In this document: in pieces, positions 33,531 through 41,565 of the stretch
Numbering within the stretch: position 1 is the first letter of the stretch
Layout: every line of letters starts with the position of its first letter
Assembly: GCA_902789325.1 (NCBI GenBank)
Contig: CADANN010000004.1
Coordinates: 124,001-188,000, forward strand
Source: an uncultured Spirochaetaceae bacterium
Lineage (GTDB): Bacteria > Spirochaetota > Spirochaetia > Treponematales > Treponemataceae
Length of the DNA: 64,000 nucleotides
Direction of reading: 5' to 3'
Translations under genes and position numbers: made by a program
The notes under the pieces: generated by a model
Database searches by the model: none
What the model was told of the DNA's origin: nothing
Seen by the model: the letters and a program-made list of their open reading frames with translations, nothing else

Positions 33531-33690
33531 GGGTCGACAGGATTCGAACCGAAGTGAACGGTTTCAAAAATTGCGAGCAGTGGCGCAGCAATTTTTGAAA
33601 TCCTGCCACAGGAGGTGGCAGGAAGTGAGCGGAGGCGGCCACGGAAGGAGCAGACAGGAGGTCTGCGACTGGAGTGGCGAATCCTGTCGA
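33531..33690. repeat. Multi-hairpin element carrying an inverted tRNA-Gln 3' arm
   Basis: Bases 33531-33550 are the exact reverse complement of the tRNA-Gln segment 33440-33459. A perfect 13-bp helix (33534-33546 with 33678-33690) closes the element. Inside are hairpins at 33547-33563, 33562-33600 (13-bp stem), 33601-33623 (9 bp) and 33650-33666 (6 bp). The last two share an AGGAG loop next to a G, so each displays an AGGAGGT. It contains GTGAGCGGAGGCG (33625-33637), nearly the same as in the element at the end of recQ. No anticodon arm is present, so it is not a tRNA. Confidence 0.8.
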
Positions 33691-33719
33691 TCTTATGAGC
33701 CGGTAAGTTCCCAAAGGCT

Positions 33720-33905
33720 AGACAGCCGCCACAGAGCGTTCCTAACGAACGGTAGGTAAGGCGGATGTCTCAATGTAACTATATTTCAGGCTAGGGATAC
33801 GAAAGGCGGCGAAGCCGGCCACTGGACTGAGCGAAGCGAAGGAAGCGGCTGAAGCGATAGCGAAACCTGTAGTAGCCCGACGGGCTGCAAAGCAGCCGGG
33901 AGCCC
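33720..33905. repeat. Second block of palindromic non-coding sequence before rplY
   Basis: A 10-bp stem with one mismatch (33721-33730/33760-33769) surrounds a 5-bp hairpin (33737-33741/33747-33751). Farther on are CGGC-GAA-GCCG (33807-33817), AGCCC/GGGCT (33874-33886) and GGCTGC/GCAGCC (33883-33897). GAGCGAAGCG-like words repeat between them. The block is much more GC-rich than the genes around it. No ORF with a ribosome site was found. Confidence 0.6.
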
Positions 33906-33915
33906 CCTTATAATA

Positions 33916-33944
33916 TTGATTAACTCCCGCATTTCTGATAGTAT
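33916..33944 (+). promoter_or_regulatory. rplY promoter
   Basis: TTGATT (33916-33921), 17 nt, TAGTAT (33939-33944), 37 nt before the rplY start. Confidence 0.65.
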
Positions 33945-33981
33945 ATTTGAACATTTTAAGGATATAAGGAGCTTTAAGAAA

Positions 33982-34536
33982 ATGAGTAAGCAGACACTCG
34001 AAGCAAAACTTCGTACAGCTACTGGTAAAACAGCTGCTAAAAATCTTCGCAAAGAAGGACGTATCCCTGCTGTTGTTTACAATGCAAAGGGCGAGGCTAC
34101 ATCTATCGAAGTTAGCGAAGTAGAATTCAACAAGATCTGGAGAACTATTACTCCAACTACTTCTATCATACTCAAGGTTGATGGAAAAGAATCTCTCGCT
34201 TTGATTAAGGACGTTGAGTACAACATTCGTACAGACAAAGTTCTTCATGCAGATTTCTTCGCACCTGATGCTGACGAAAAACTCGTTATGAAAATCAAGG
34301 TACACTACACAGGAACTCCAGCTGGTGTTCTCAAGGGTGGTTTCAAGAAAGAACGCAATAACGAAATCAAAATCAAGGCTTGCATCGCTGACCTTCCAGA
34401 AACAATCACTGCTGATATTTCAGGAATCAATGTTAGTGAAGCTCTCCGCGTAAAGGATCTTAAACTTGACAGCAAGGTTGAGGTTCTCACAGGCGCAGAA
34501 ATGCCTCTCGTAACTGTATCACCAGCTCGTGGCTAA
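33982..34536 (+). CDS. rplY: 50S ribosomal protein L25, long (Ctc) form
   Basis: About 184 aa with an N-terminal L25 domain (RTATGKTAAKNLRKEGRIPAV, binds 5S rRNA) and a C-terminal TL5/Ctc beta domain ending EMPLVTVSPARG. I chose ATG 33982, which has AAGGAG upstream and matches the family start; the earlier in-frame ATG at 33916 lies on the promoter. The long form is usual in spirochaetes. A weak stem-loop follows, then the stronger hairpin before tilS. Confidence 0.94.
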   Translation: MSKQTLEAKLRTATGKTAAKNLRKEGRIPAVVYNAKGEATSIEVSEVEFNKIWRTITPTTSIILKVDGKESLALIKDVEYNIRTDKVLHADFFAPDADEKLVMKIKVHYTGTPAGVLKGGFKKERNNEIKIKACIADLPETITADISGINVSEALRVKDLKLDSKVEVLTGAEMPLVTVSPARG

Positions 34537-34585
34537 GCCTAAAATGCCAACCACTCGCTAATTAGCGATTTTTGGTGTATAATAA

Positions 34586-34615
34586 AGACTGTCCTAATCA
34601 GGGCAGTCTTTTTTT
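34586..34615 (+). terminator. Hairpin and T run abutting the tilS start codon
   Basis: A 10-bp stem (34586-34595 with 34600-34609, one G:U) with seven T that end exactly at ATG 34616. A TATAAT at 34578-34583 precedes it. It can end rplY transcripts, but it also fills the whole space where a tilS ribosome site should be. Confidence 0.75.
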
Positions 34616-36004
34616 ATGTGTGAGTTTGAAAAAAAAGTAAAAGATAAATTAGATGATATTCTGCAGTGTGAGACATCTTGTGGTGCTTATCCGCCAATTG
34701 GTGTTGCGGTTTCCGGTGGTGCAGATTCTATTGCGCTTTTACTTTCGATGTCGGAAATTATTTCTCCTCTTTATGTAATTACTGTAAATCATAATATAAG
34801 ACCTGCGGCCGAAAGCGCCGGCGATGTGGATTTTGTGCTCGAGGTATGCGGGGAATTGCGGAAGCGCGGGCGGGACGTGAGTTGTGAGGCGGTTGAGCTG
34901 GAGCGCGGTGCGGTTGCACAGGAAGCGGAGAGGCGCGGCGGTGGAATAGAAGAGGCGGCGCGGTATTTACGTTACGCGGCGTTCGAAAAGTTTGTTGCTG
35001 AGCGGGGCCTCGGGGTGCTTTGTACTGCGCACAACATGAATGATCAGCTGGAAACTGTTCTTATGCGCTTTTTGCAGGGGAGCCCCGCGGAGGCTGCTGG
35101 TGGTATTAGGGCGCGGCGGGAAATAGGTGTAAGCGGTTCTGTAATTGCGCGCCCACTTCTGGATATTTCCCGTACAGAAATTGAATCTTATGTTCAAGGC
35201 CGTGGTTTTACCTGGCGAACTGATAAAACTAATTTTGAAACTGATTATCTTAGAAATCGCATTCGTCTTAATCTTGTTCCTTTTTTGAATGAGCAGTTTC
35301 CAGGCTGGCAAAAATCTGTTTTATCTGGTGCAGACAAGGCTTGTGAAGATGCAGAATTGATTCTTTCCTGTGTTGAAAAGGTTCCTGTTTCTGCTGGTCC
35401 TGACGGCGAGGTTGAGATTTCCTTAAATGAATTTAAATCTTCTCCGATTGCGGTTCAGCGTCGCCTTATTCTTTCTGCCTGCAATAAAGCTGGAGAAAGG
35501 GCACGCATTCCAAATCAGTTTATAAAAGATGTTTTGTCTGCTGTACGCCAGAGTGATGGTTTTACAAAGCATTTTGCAGGCATAGATATCATTCTCAAAA
35601 AAAATAGACTTTTTGTAAAAAAACATACAGAAATCAATACGGATTTAGTTTTTTCTGATATAATAGAAAAAACTGGTTCATTTGAGTTTCCTTTTGGGAA
35701 TTTAGATGTTTTTAACTATAGAGAACAGGATGGAAAAAAGTTTGTTACTGTTTGTGCCGGAGAATCCAGCATTGCAGAAAATATTGCACTTCCATTTTGT
35801 ATAAGAAACGTTCGGCTCGGAGATATGGTTCTTTGTGCTGATGGTTCCTTAAAAAAAGTTTATGATGTATTTTCTGACTGGCATGTTGCACCTGAAAAAA
35901 AAGGTCTCATTCCTGTCATTCAGTTGCTTAATGAAAAATCTCAGGGAATTAAAGCTATTCTTGGTGGATTTTTAGGATATAAGGATTGGATTGTTAAGTT
36001 ATGA
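34616..36004 (+). CDS. tilS: tRNA(Ile)-lysidine synthase
   Basis: TilS, 462 aa, converts the wobble C of tRNA-Ile(CAU) to lysidine. The N-type ATP pyrophosphatase loop is VSGGADSIALLLS at residues 31-43; TAHNMNDQLETVLMRFLQG and RPLLDIS are conserved; TDKTNFETDYLRNRIR and a C-terminal substrate-binding domain follow. No ribosome site is visible and a terminator-like hairpin touches the ATG. Bases 34800-35150 are strikingly GC-rich against both flanks. It overlaps the next gene by 4 nt. Confidence 0.93.
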   Translation: MCEFEKKVKDKLDDILQCETSCGAYPPIGVAVSGGADSIALLLSMSEIISPLYVITVNHNIRPAAESAGDVDFVLEVCGELRKRGRDVSCEAVELERGAVAQEAERRGGGIEEAARYLRYAAFEKFVAERGLGVLCTAHNMNDQLETVLMRFLQGSPAEAAGGIRARREIGVSGSVIARPLLDISRTEIESYVQGRGFTWRTDKTNFETDYLRNRIRLNLVPFLNEQFPGWQKSVLSGADKACEDAELILSCVEKVPVSAGPDGEVEISLNEFKSSPIAVQRRLILSACNKAGERARIPNQFIKDVLSAVRQSDGFTKHFAGIDIILKKNRLFVKKHTEINTDLVFSDIIEKTGSFEFPFGNLDVFNYREQDGKKFVTVCAGESSIAENIALPFCIRNVRLGDMVLCADGSLKKVYDVFSDWHVAPEKKGLIPVIQLLNEKSQGIKAILGGFLGYKDWIVKL

Positions 36005-38103
36005 AAAAGTATGCAATTGTTGTTCTTTTGTCTTTTGGATTAATCTTTTCTGCGGCTGCGCAAAACTCTGCTGCATCTGCAAATAAAAATACGGCTTTGC
36101 GTTGTCTTAAACTTGCAGAAAGCTGCCTTGTAGGCAATGACTGGAAGAATGCTTTAAGTCAGGCGGAGCTTGGTCTTTCTTATGATGATTCGATTTCAGA
36201 TCTTTACTATATAAAAGCAGCTGCTTCACTAAATCTTGGTGGAACTAAGGCTGATGCTTTGAGAACTCTTTCTTCTGCTTTTGAACGTTCATCGTGGGCA
36301 GGATACACTAAAAACGGTGCACGTATTTTCCTTGCAGACCTTCTTTCAGATACTGGTTTACATGAAGAGTCGCTTACTGTACTTGATAGTGAGCCTTTTA
36401 TTTATTCTGCAGACGCTGAGTTTATCCGAATCAAAAATTATTATCGCATGGGAACAAAAGAGTCTCTCAATAATGCTCGCCTTCGTCTTAATAGTGACCG
36501 TCGTGTATATCCTAAGGATTCCCGCTTCCCGGAAATTTTCTTCCTGTTTGAATCTCTCTTTATGAGCGAGGCTGAACGTGATGGTATTCATTATCAGATT
36601 CCAGAGCTCGTAAGCACTATTGCTGCTTCTTACATTGCAAAACTTCCAGATTATTCTAACCGAAATCTTGAAATGGAATTGCTTGCTGCAAGCTTTGCCC
36701 GTGATGATGAAAAACTTCGTTTAATAAAAGCAATTGATGCAAAAAATAAGAGTCTAAGTACATTACTTGCTACTACTGCTTTGCGTGCTGGTATTTATAC
36801 AGACTCTCAGGCTTTTGATATGTTCTTTGAAGCTGGAAATAACGAGTTCTCACTTGATTCTCTTGAAACTTTTATTACTCTTCTTTCTGATGAAGAGGTG
36901 ATAGAACGAGCTGCTCAAACTCTTGCCGATTTTACCGGAACAATTTATATCGATGAAAATATGGATTTACAGTATGAGCTTACAGTTCAGTATGAAAAAG
37001 GACGCCCTGTTTACATAAAATATGATGCAAATAATGATGGCGAAACAGAACTTTATTCTTCATGCGATTTTGGCGCTCCGGTATTTGTTTATTTTAATAC
37101 TAGTCGCCAGCAATTCTTCTACAGCGACTTCCCAAAAGTTTCAAAGGTATCTTATTCAGACAGAAATCTTGTTTTCAACTTCTTACATGATGATTATCTT
37201 TTCTCTCCTTTTGATTTTGTAACTGATAATGTATTCACAAGAACAGGTGCTGAATTCTATATTCCAAACATTTCAAAAGAAGTTGCTTTACCGCTTCCTC
37301 AGGAAATTATTGACCGGGCATCAAGTTTTGAACTTCCTATCACTGAACGCGATAATGGTCGTATTATCTATACACTTTCTGGCGGTCAGATTGTTTTTGC
37401 AGAATTTTATGAAGCAAATAACCGCTATGCATATTGTGATTTTTCAAAAGAAGATTCTCTTGTTCGTTTTGTAGATTATGATAATGATGGAACTTTTGAA
37501 ACAACAGAATTTTATTCGCAGATTCCATTCGGACAGGATGGGCTTAAAACTGATGATAATGATCGTGTAGTTACAAGCGTCTTCAATTTTATAGATAACC
37601 GAAATGATATTTATCTGAGAAAAATCCAGATTGATCATAATCAGAATACTTTCAGTGAATTTTCAGAAGAATATCTTGAATACAATGGAAAAATTACAAT
37701 CTGGGATAATGACGATAATGGTTTGCCAGACTGTCAGTATATCCGCTATCCTCAAAAAGAAGGGGAATCTTTAATCGAAGAAACTTTATATTTTGATTCG
37801 AATGGACTTCAAATAATTTCATTAACAACTGCTGATGGAATTCCTTTAAAGATGAATGCCGAAGGTTCTGAAGTTATGGTATATGCCGGTGACTCTCCAG
37901 ATCTTTACTGGATTGATCAAAAAGGAACTGATGATGCAGAGACTGCTATTCTGGAATATGTATCAAAAGGATTTTCTCAGGGGATAATTGATTTATTTGA
38001 TTACGAAGAAACAAGAATTTCTATAATAAAGGTTGGTTCTGCTTATTACTGCCGTTATGTTCCGCTTTCTTCAATTCCACTAGAACAAGAGGCCGCTGAA
38101 TAA
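36001..38103 (+). CDS. Secreted TPR-like protein, 700 aa, function unknown
   Basis: A signal peptide (residues 1-20, cut near SAAAQ) is followed by helical TPR-like repeats (about 30-150) and then a long beta-rich region. Three Asp/Asn/Gly motifs occur: YDANNDGE near residue 341, DYDNDGT near 493 and WDNDDNG near 568, reminiscent of calcium-binding loops. No enzyme motif is seen. It overlaps tilS by 4 nt, and the HtrA-like lipoprotein starts 1 nt after its stop, so these three are one operon. Periplasmic or outer-surface location is inferred. Confidence 0.7.
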   Translation: MKKYAIVVLLSFGLIFSAAAQNSAASANKNTALRCLKLAESCLVGNDWKNALSQAELGLSYDDSISDLYYIKAAASLNLGGTKADALRTLSSAFERSSWAGYTKNGARIFLADLLSDTGLHEESLTVLDSEPFIYSADAEFIRIKNYYRMGTKESLNNARLRLNSDRRVYPKDSRFPEIFFLFESLFMSEAERDGIHYQIPELVSTIAASYIAKLPDYSNRNLEMELLAASFARDDEKLRLIKAIDAKNKSLSTLLATTALRAGIYTDSQAFDMFFEAGNNEFSLDSLETFITLLSDEEVIERAAQTLADFTGTIYIDENMDLQYELTVQYEKGRPVYIKYDANNDGETELYSSCDFGAPVFVYFNTSRQQFFYSDFPKVSKVSYSDRNLVFNFLHDDYLFSPFDFVTDNVFTRTGAEFYIPNISKEVALPLPQEIIDRASSFELPITERDNGRIIYTLSGGQIVFAEFYEANNRYAYCDFSKEDSLVRFVDYDNDGTFETTEFYSQIPFGQDGLKTDDNDRVVTSVFNFIDNRNDIYLRKIQIDHNQNTFSEFSEEYLEYNGKITIWDNDDNGLPDCQYIRYPQKEGESLIEETLYFDSNGLQIISLTTADGIPLKMNAEGSEVMVYAGDSPDLYWIDQKGTDDAETAILEYVSKGFSQGIIDLFDYEETRISIIKVGSAYYCRYVPLSSIPLEQEAAE

Positions 38104-38104
38104 T

Positions 38105-39739
38105 ATGCTTCATAATGTAAAAAAAATCTCTTTATTAATTCTTGTATCGTATTCTGTCTTTTTGATTTCCTGTCGTACTGTTCGACAGCCTTCATCAGTT
38201 CCAGAACATTTGAATTATTCTGATGAGGATATTGTAAAAAACGAAATTGAACGTATTGATGCTTTTCTGGAAAATGAACCTGTTCGTGCTTTGTGGCGTG
38301 CAAGTCTGCTTGGTAATGAAGAAGTATTGGAGCATTGTTTTACAAAGGTTCAGACTCTGCTTGAGACTTCCATTGAAGAAAAGAATTATCTGGATGCAAA
38401 AAAATATTACAAGTCGCTGCTTGCTGTAAAACCAGACTGGAAACTTGACGGATATTCTTATTCGCAGGTTGAAAAGCTTGCTGTTGCTGATGTGCCAGGG
38501 CTTGCTGCTGCCGGTACAAATAAAAAATCACCATCCAAAATTTCTGAATGTATGCACGCGGCTGTTACCATCTGGGTTGACCGTGGCGTTACTGTAAAAA
38601 ATGGGGCAGGCTATGCTGATATCATAATCGGCTCTGGCTTTTTTATTGACGAGCGTGGATATATCGTAACAAATCATCATGTAATTGATTCGATGGTAAA
38701 TCCTAAGTATGAAGGTTATGTTCGTCTTTATATAAAATTGCTTGATGATAATCTTACAAAGATTCCGGCTAAAGTAGTAGGCTATGATTCATTGCTGGAC
38801 CTTGCGCTCTTAAAAGTTGAAATCACTCCTGAATATGTACTTGATCTTGGTTCTAGTGATGATCTTGAAATTGGAGATAAGATTTCTGCAATTGGTACTC
38901 CGGTAGGTCTTGAAGGTACTTTGACTTCTGGAATCATTTCTTCTTTTGACCGAAAACTTCTTTCACTTGGAAATGTATTTCAGATTGATGCTGCTGTAAA
39001 TTCTGGTAACTCCGGCGGACCTTTAATTGATAAAAATCTTAAAGTGCAGGCAATTGTTTTTGCCGGAATGCTTCAGCTTCAGGGCTTGAACTTTGCAATT
39101 CCTGTTGAATATCTTAAACAGGAACTTAGTGCTATGTATGGTCGTGGTGAAATCATTCATACCTGGACAGGCTGTTTTGGAAATACTAAACGAGAAGGAA
39201 ATAAAAAAACAGGACTAGAGGTTCATTATGTGCTTCCTGGCGGTTCTGGCTTTATGGCAGGTCTTGTTCCGGGAGATATAATTACTGCTCTTGATGGAAA
39301 AACAATCACTTCATCTGATGATTTCAATTTCCTTCTTATGGGATATGAGGCAGAAACAATTCTTAAATGTGATTATATGAGTGTTAGTGGGGAGCAAAAG
39401 TCGTGTCTTGTTTATCTTGATAAAAGGCCAGAAAATCCTTCTAAAACAATTTTTGATTCTGATTTACTTATGAATTCTTTTGTACCACTTTTTGGAATGA
39501 AGCTCCTTCCTTCATCGACAACAAACAGAAATTCCTATACAATAGAAAAAATTATTCCGGGTAGTGCTGCAGATGATATGAGTTTTTCTGAGAACGATAC
39601 AGTGACAGTTCTTGGTGTTGATGTAGATGAAAGACTCAAAGGAATCATTACATCGCTTTCTACAAAAAGAAAGAAAAAGGCTTTCCTGGATGTAACAATA
39701 AACCTTGGTACCAGTTTTGATGGACCTTACTACTTCTAA
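38105..39739 (+). CDS. HtrA/DegP-like serine protease lipoprotein
   Basis: Protein of 544 aa. The signal peptide ends in a LISC lipobox near residue 23. After a helical region (about 40-140), a trypsin-like domain carries the triad: His in TNHHVID near 197, Asp in DLALLKVE near 238 and Ser in NSGNSGGPL near 302. A PDZ domain (GSGFMAGLVPGDIITALDG) and a second, weaker PDZ (IIPGSAADDMS) follow. It would degrade or refold misfolded envelope proteins. A lipid anchor is less common in this family. Confidence 0.88.
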   Translation: MLHNVKKISLLILVSYSVFLISCRTVRQPSSVPEHLNYSDEDIVKNEIERIDAFLENEPVRALWRASLLGNEEVLEHCFTKVQTLLETSIEEKNYLDAKKYYKSLLAVKPDWKLDGYSYSQVEKLAVADVPGLAAAGTNKKSPSKISECMHAAVTIWVDRGVTVKNGAGYADIIIGSGFFIDERGYIVTNHHVIDSMVNPKYEGYVRLYIKLLDDNLTKIPAKVVGYDSLLDLALLKVEITPEYVLDLGSSDDLEIGDKISAIGTPVGLEGTLTSGIISSFDRKLLSLGNVFQIDAAVNSGNSGGPLIDKNLKVQAIVFAGMLQLQGLNFAIPVEYLKQELSAMYGRGEIIHTWTGCFGNTKREGNKKTGLEVHYVLPGGSGFMAGLVPGDIITALDGKTITSSDDFNFLLMGYEAETILKCDYMSVSGEQKSCLVYLDKRPENPSKTIFDSDLLMNSFVPLFGMKLLPSSTTNRNSYTIEKIIPGSAADDMSFSENDTVTVLGVDVDERLKGIITSLSTKRKKKAFLDVTINLGTSFDGPYYF

Positions 39740-39757
39740 ACGGGAGCAATAATTATT

Positions 39758-41563
39758 ATGACAGAAATGAAATTTAAGCGCAACTTTTGTATTGTTGCAC
39801 ATATAGACCACGGAAAATCAACTCTCTCTGACCGCTTGATTCAGAAGGCAAAAATTATTGATGATCGTAAGATGATGAATCAGATTCTCGATAATATGGA
39901 TATCGAGCGAGAGCGTGGTATTACAATTAAAAGTCAGGCTGTAACAATTCCGTATCATGCAAAAGATGGAAATGATTACGAATTAAACTTCGTAGATACT
40001 CCAGGTCACGTAGACTTTTCTTATGAGGTATCTCGTGCTATTGCTTCCTGCGAAGGAGCTCTTCTTTTGATCGATGCTACTCAGGGTGTTGAAAGCCAGA
40101 CTGTTTCTAATATGTATATGGCTCTTGAGCATGACCTTACAATGGTACCTGTTATCAATAAAATTGACCTTGCTTCTGCAGATATTCCTGCTTGTAAGTC
40201 TCAGATTGATAATGAGCTTGGTCTTGATTCCAGTGATGCAATGTGTGTTTCTGCAAAAACTGGTGAAGGAATTGATGAACTGCTTGAAGCCATCGTTACA
40301 AAGTTCCCGGCTCCTACAGGAGATCCAAACGGTAAGCTTGCTGCATTAATTTTTGATTGTCACTATGATGTTTACCGCGGAGTTGTTGTTCATGTTCGAG
40401 TAATGGAAGGTCGTCTTAAAACTGGTGACCTTATCAAGATGATGAGTACAAATACACAGTACAAAGTAGAACAGTGCGGTATTTTCAAAATCAACTATGA
40501 AGAAACTGGTGTGCTTGAAGCAGGTGATGTAGGATATATTATTTCTGGTCTTAAAACTGTAAGTGATGTAAAAGTTGGTGATACAATCACATCTGTAGAA
40601 GCTGGAGTAGAAGAGCCTCTCCCTGGATTTAAGGAAGTAAAGCCTGTAGTTTATTCTTCAATCTATCCAATGGATTCAAATGATTATGAAGAATTAAAAG
40701 ACAGTATGGAAAAATTAAAGCTCAACGATGCAAGTCTTGTTTATGAAAAAGATAATTCGCTTGCCCTTGGTAATGGTTTCCGTTGTGGCTTCTTAGGTTT
40801 GCTTCATCTTGAAATTATTCAGGAACGTCTTGAACGCGACTTTGATCAGGCTGTAATCTTTACTGCTCCAAGCGTACGTTATCTTCTTCATCTTCAGAAT
40901 GGCGAAGATATGTATATTGATAATCCATCTGAATACCCACAGGGCCGAATTAAGGATGCTGAAGAACCATATATCAAGGCATCAATTATTACTCCTTCAG
41001 AATACCTTGGTTCAATTATGGCTTTGTGTACTGAAAAACGTGGTGTTCAGACAAATATGCAGTACCTCGATACAAAGCGTGTTGAGCTTACCTATGAAAT
41101 GCCACTTGCTGAAGTTCTTTTTGATTTCTATGACCGCTTAAAGAGCTACAGCCGCGGTTATGCTTCTTTTGATTATGAAGTAACAGGTTATCGTGCAACT
41201 GACCTTGTAAAAGTTGATATACTCTTGAATGGTAAGAATGTTGATGCACTTTCACTTTTGACTTTCAGACAGAATGCTGTAGACAGGGCACGCAAGGTTT
41301 GTGAGCGTCTTAAGAATGAGATTTCTCGTCAGCAGTTTAAGGTAGCAATTCAGGGAGCCATAGGTGGTCAGATTATTGCCCGAGAAACTGTAAATCCTGT
41401 TCGTAAAGACGTTCTTGCAAAATGTTACGGTGGTGATATTACCCGTAAACGCAAGCTTCTTGAAAAACAGAAGGAAGGTAAAAAGCGCATGAAGATGATT
41501 GGTGATGTTGAGTTGCCACAGAGCGCATTCCTTGCTGTATTGAAAGAAAACGACGATCAGTAA
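39758..41563 (+). CDS. lepA: Elongation factor 4 (LepA)
   Basis: Translational GTPase of 601 aa, full length. G1 is AHIDHGKSTLSDRL near residues 14-27, G3 DTPGHVDF near 80, G4 NKIDL. The LepA-specific C-terminal domain follows (KVDILLNGKNVDALS, AIGGQIIARETVNPVRKDVLAKCYGGDITRK in part). It back-translocates or remodels stalled ribosomes. It ends 2 nt from the convergent Maf-type gene, with no obvious terminator. Confidence 0.97.
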   Translation: MTEMKFKRNFCIVAHIDHGKSTLSDRLIQKAKIIDDRKMMNQILDNMDIERERGITIKSQAVTIPYHAKDGNDYELNFVDTPGHVDFSYEVSRAIASCEGALLLIDATQGVESQTVSNMYMALEHDLTMVPVINKIDLASADIPACKSQIDNELGLDSSDAMCVSAKTGEGIDELLEAIVTKFPAPTGDPNGKLAALIFDCHYDVYRGVVVHVRVMEGRLKTGDLIKMMSTNTQYKVEQCGIFKINYEETGVLEAGDVGYIISGLKTVSDVKVGDTITSVEAGVEEPLPGFKEVKPVVYSSIYPMDSNDYEELKDSMEKLKLNDASLVYEKDNSLALGNGFRCGFLGLLHLEIIQERLERDFDQAVIFTAPSVRYLLHLQNGEDMYIDNPSEYPQGRIKDAEEPYIKASIITPSEYLGSIMALCTEKRGVQTNMQYLDTKRVELTYEMPLAEVLFDFYDRLKSYSRGYASFDYEVTGYRATDLVKVDILLNGKNVDALSLLTFRQNAVDRARKVCERLKNEISRQQFKVAIQGAIGGQIIARETVNPVRKDVLAKCYGGDITRKRKLLEKQKEGKKRMKMIGDVELPQSAFLAVLKENDDQ

Positions 41564-41565
41564 GA

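Noticed and set aside
33531-33690. A second tRNA gene on the minus strand, suggested by the T-arm-like sequence
   Set aside because: Only the T arm and part of the acceptor are present; there is no D arm or anticodon arm, and the other side of the helix is a copy of the same arm.
33531-33690. Integron attC site
   Set aside because: The element is palindromic, but I found no R'/R'' core sites of attC type and no integrase or cassette gene.
33508-33759. Short frames on both strands in the element after tRNA-Gln
   Set aside because: They are translations of hairpin arms with no expression signals.
33742-34305. Minus-strand frame of 187 codons opposite rplY and the palindromic block
   Set aside because: No ribosome site, antisense to a certain ribosomal protein gene, and its other part is translated palindrome.
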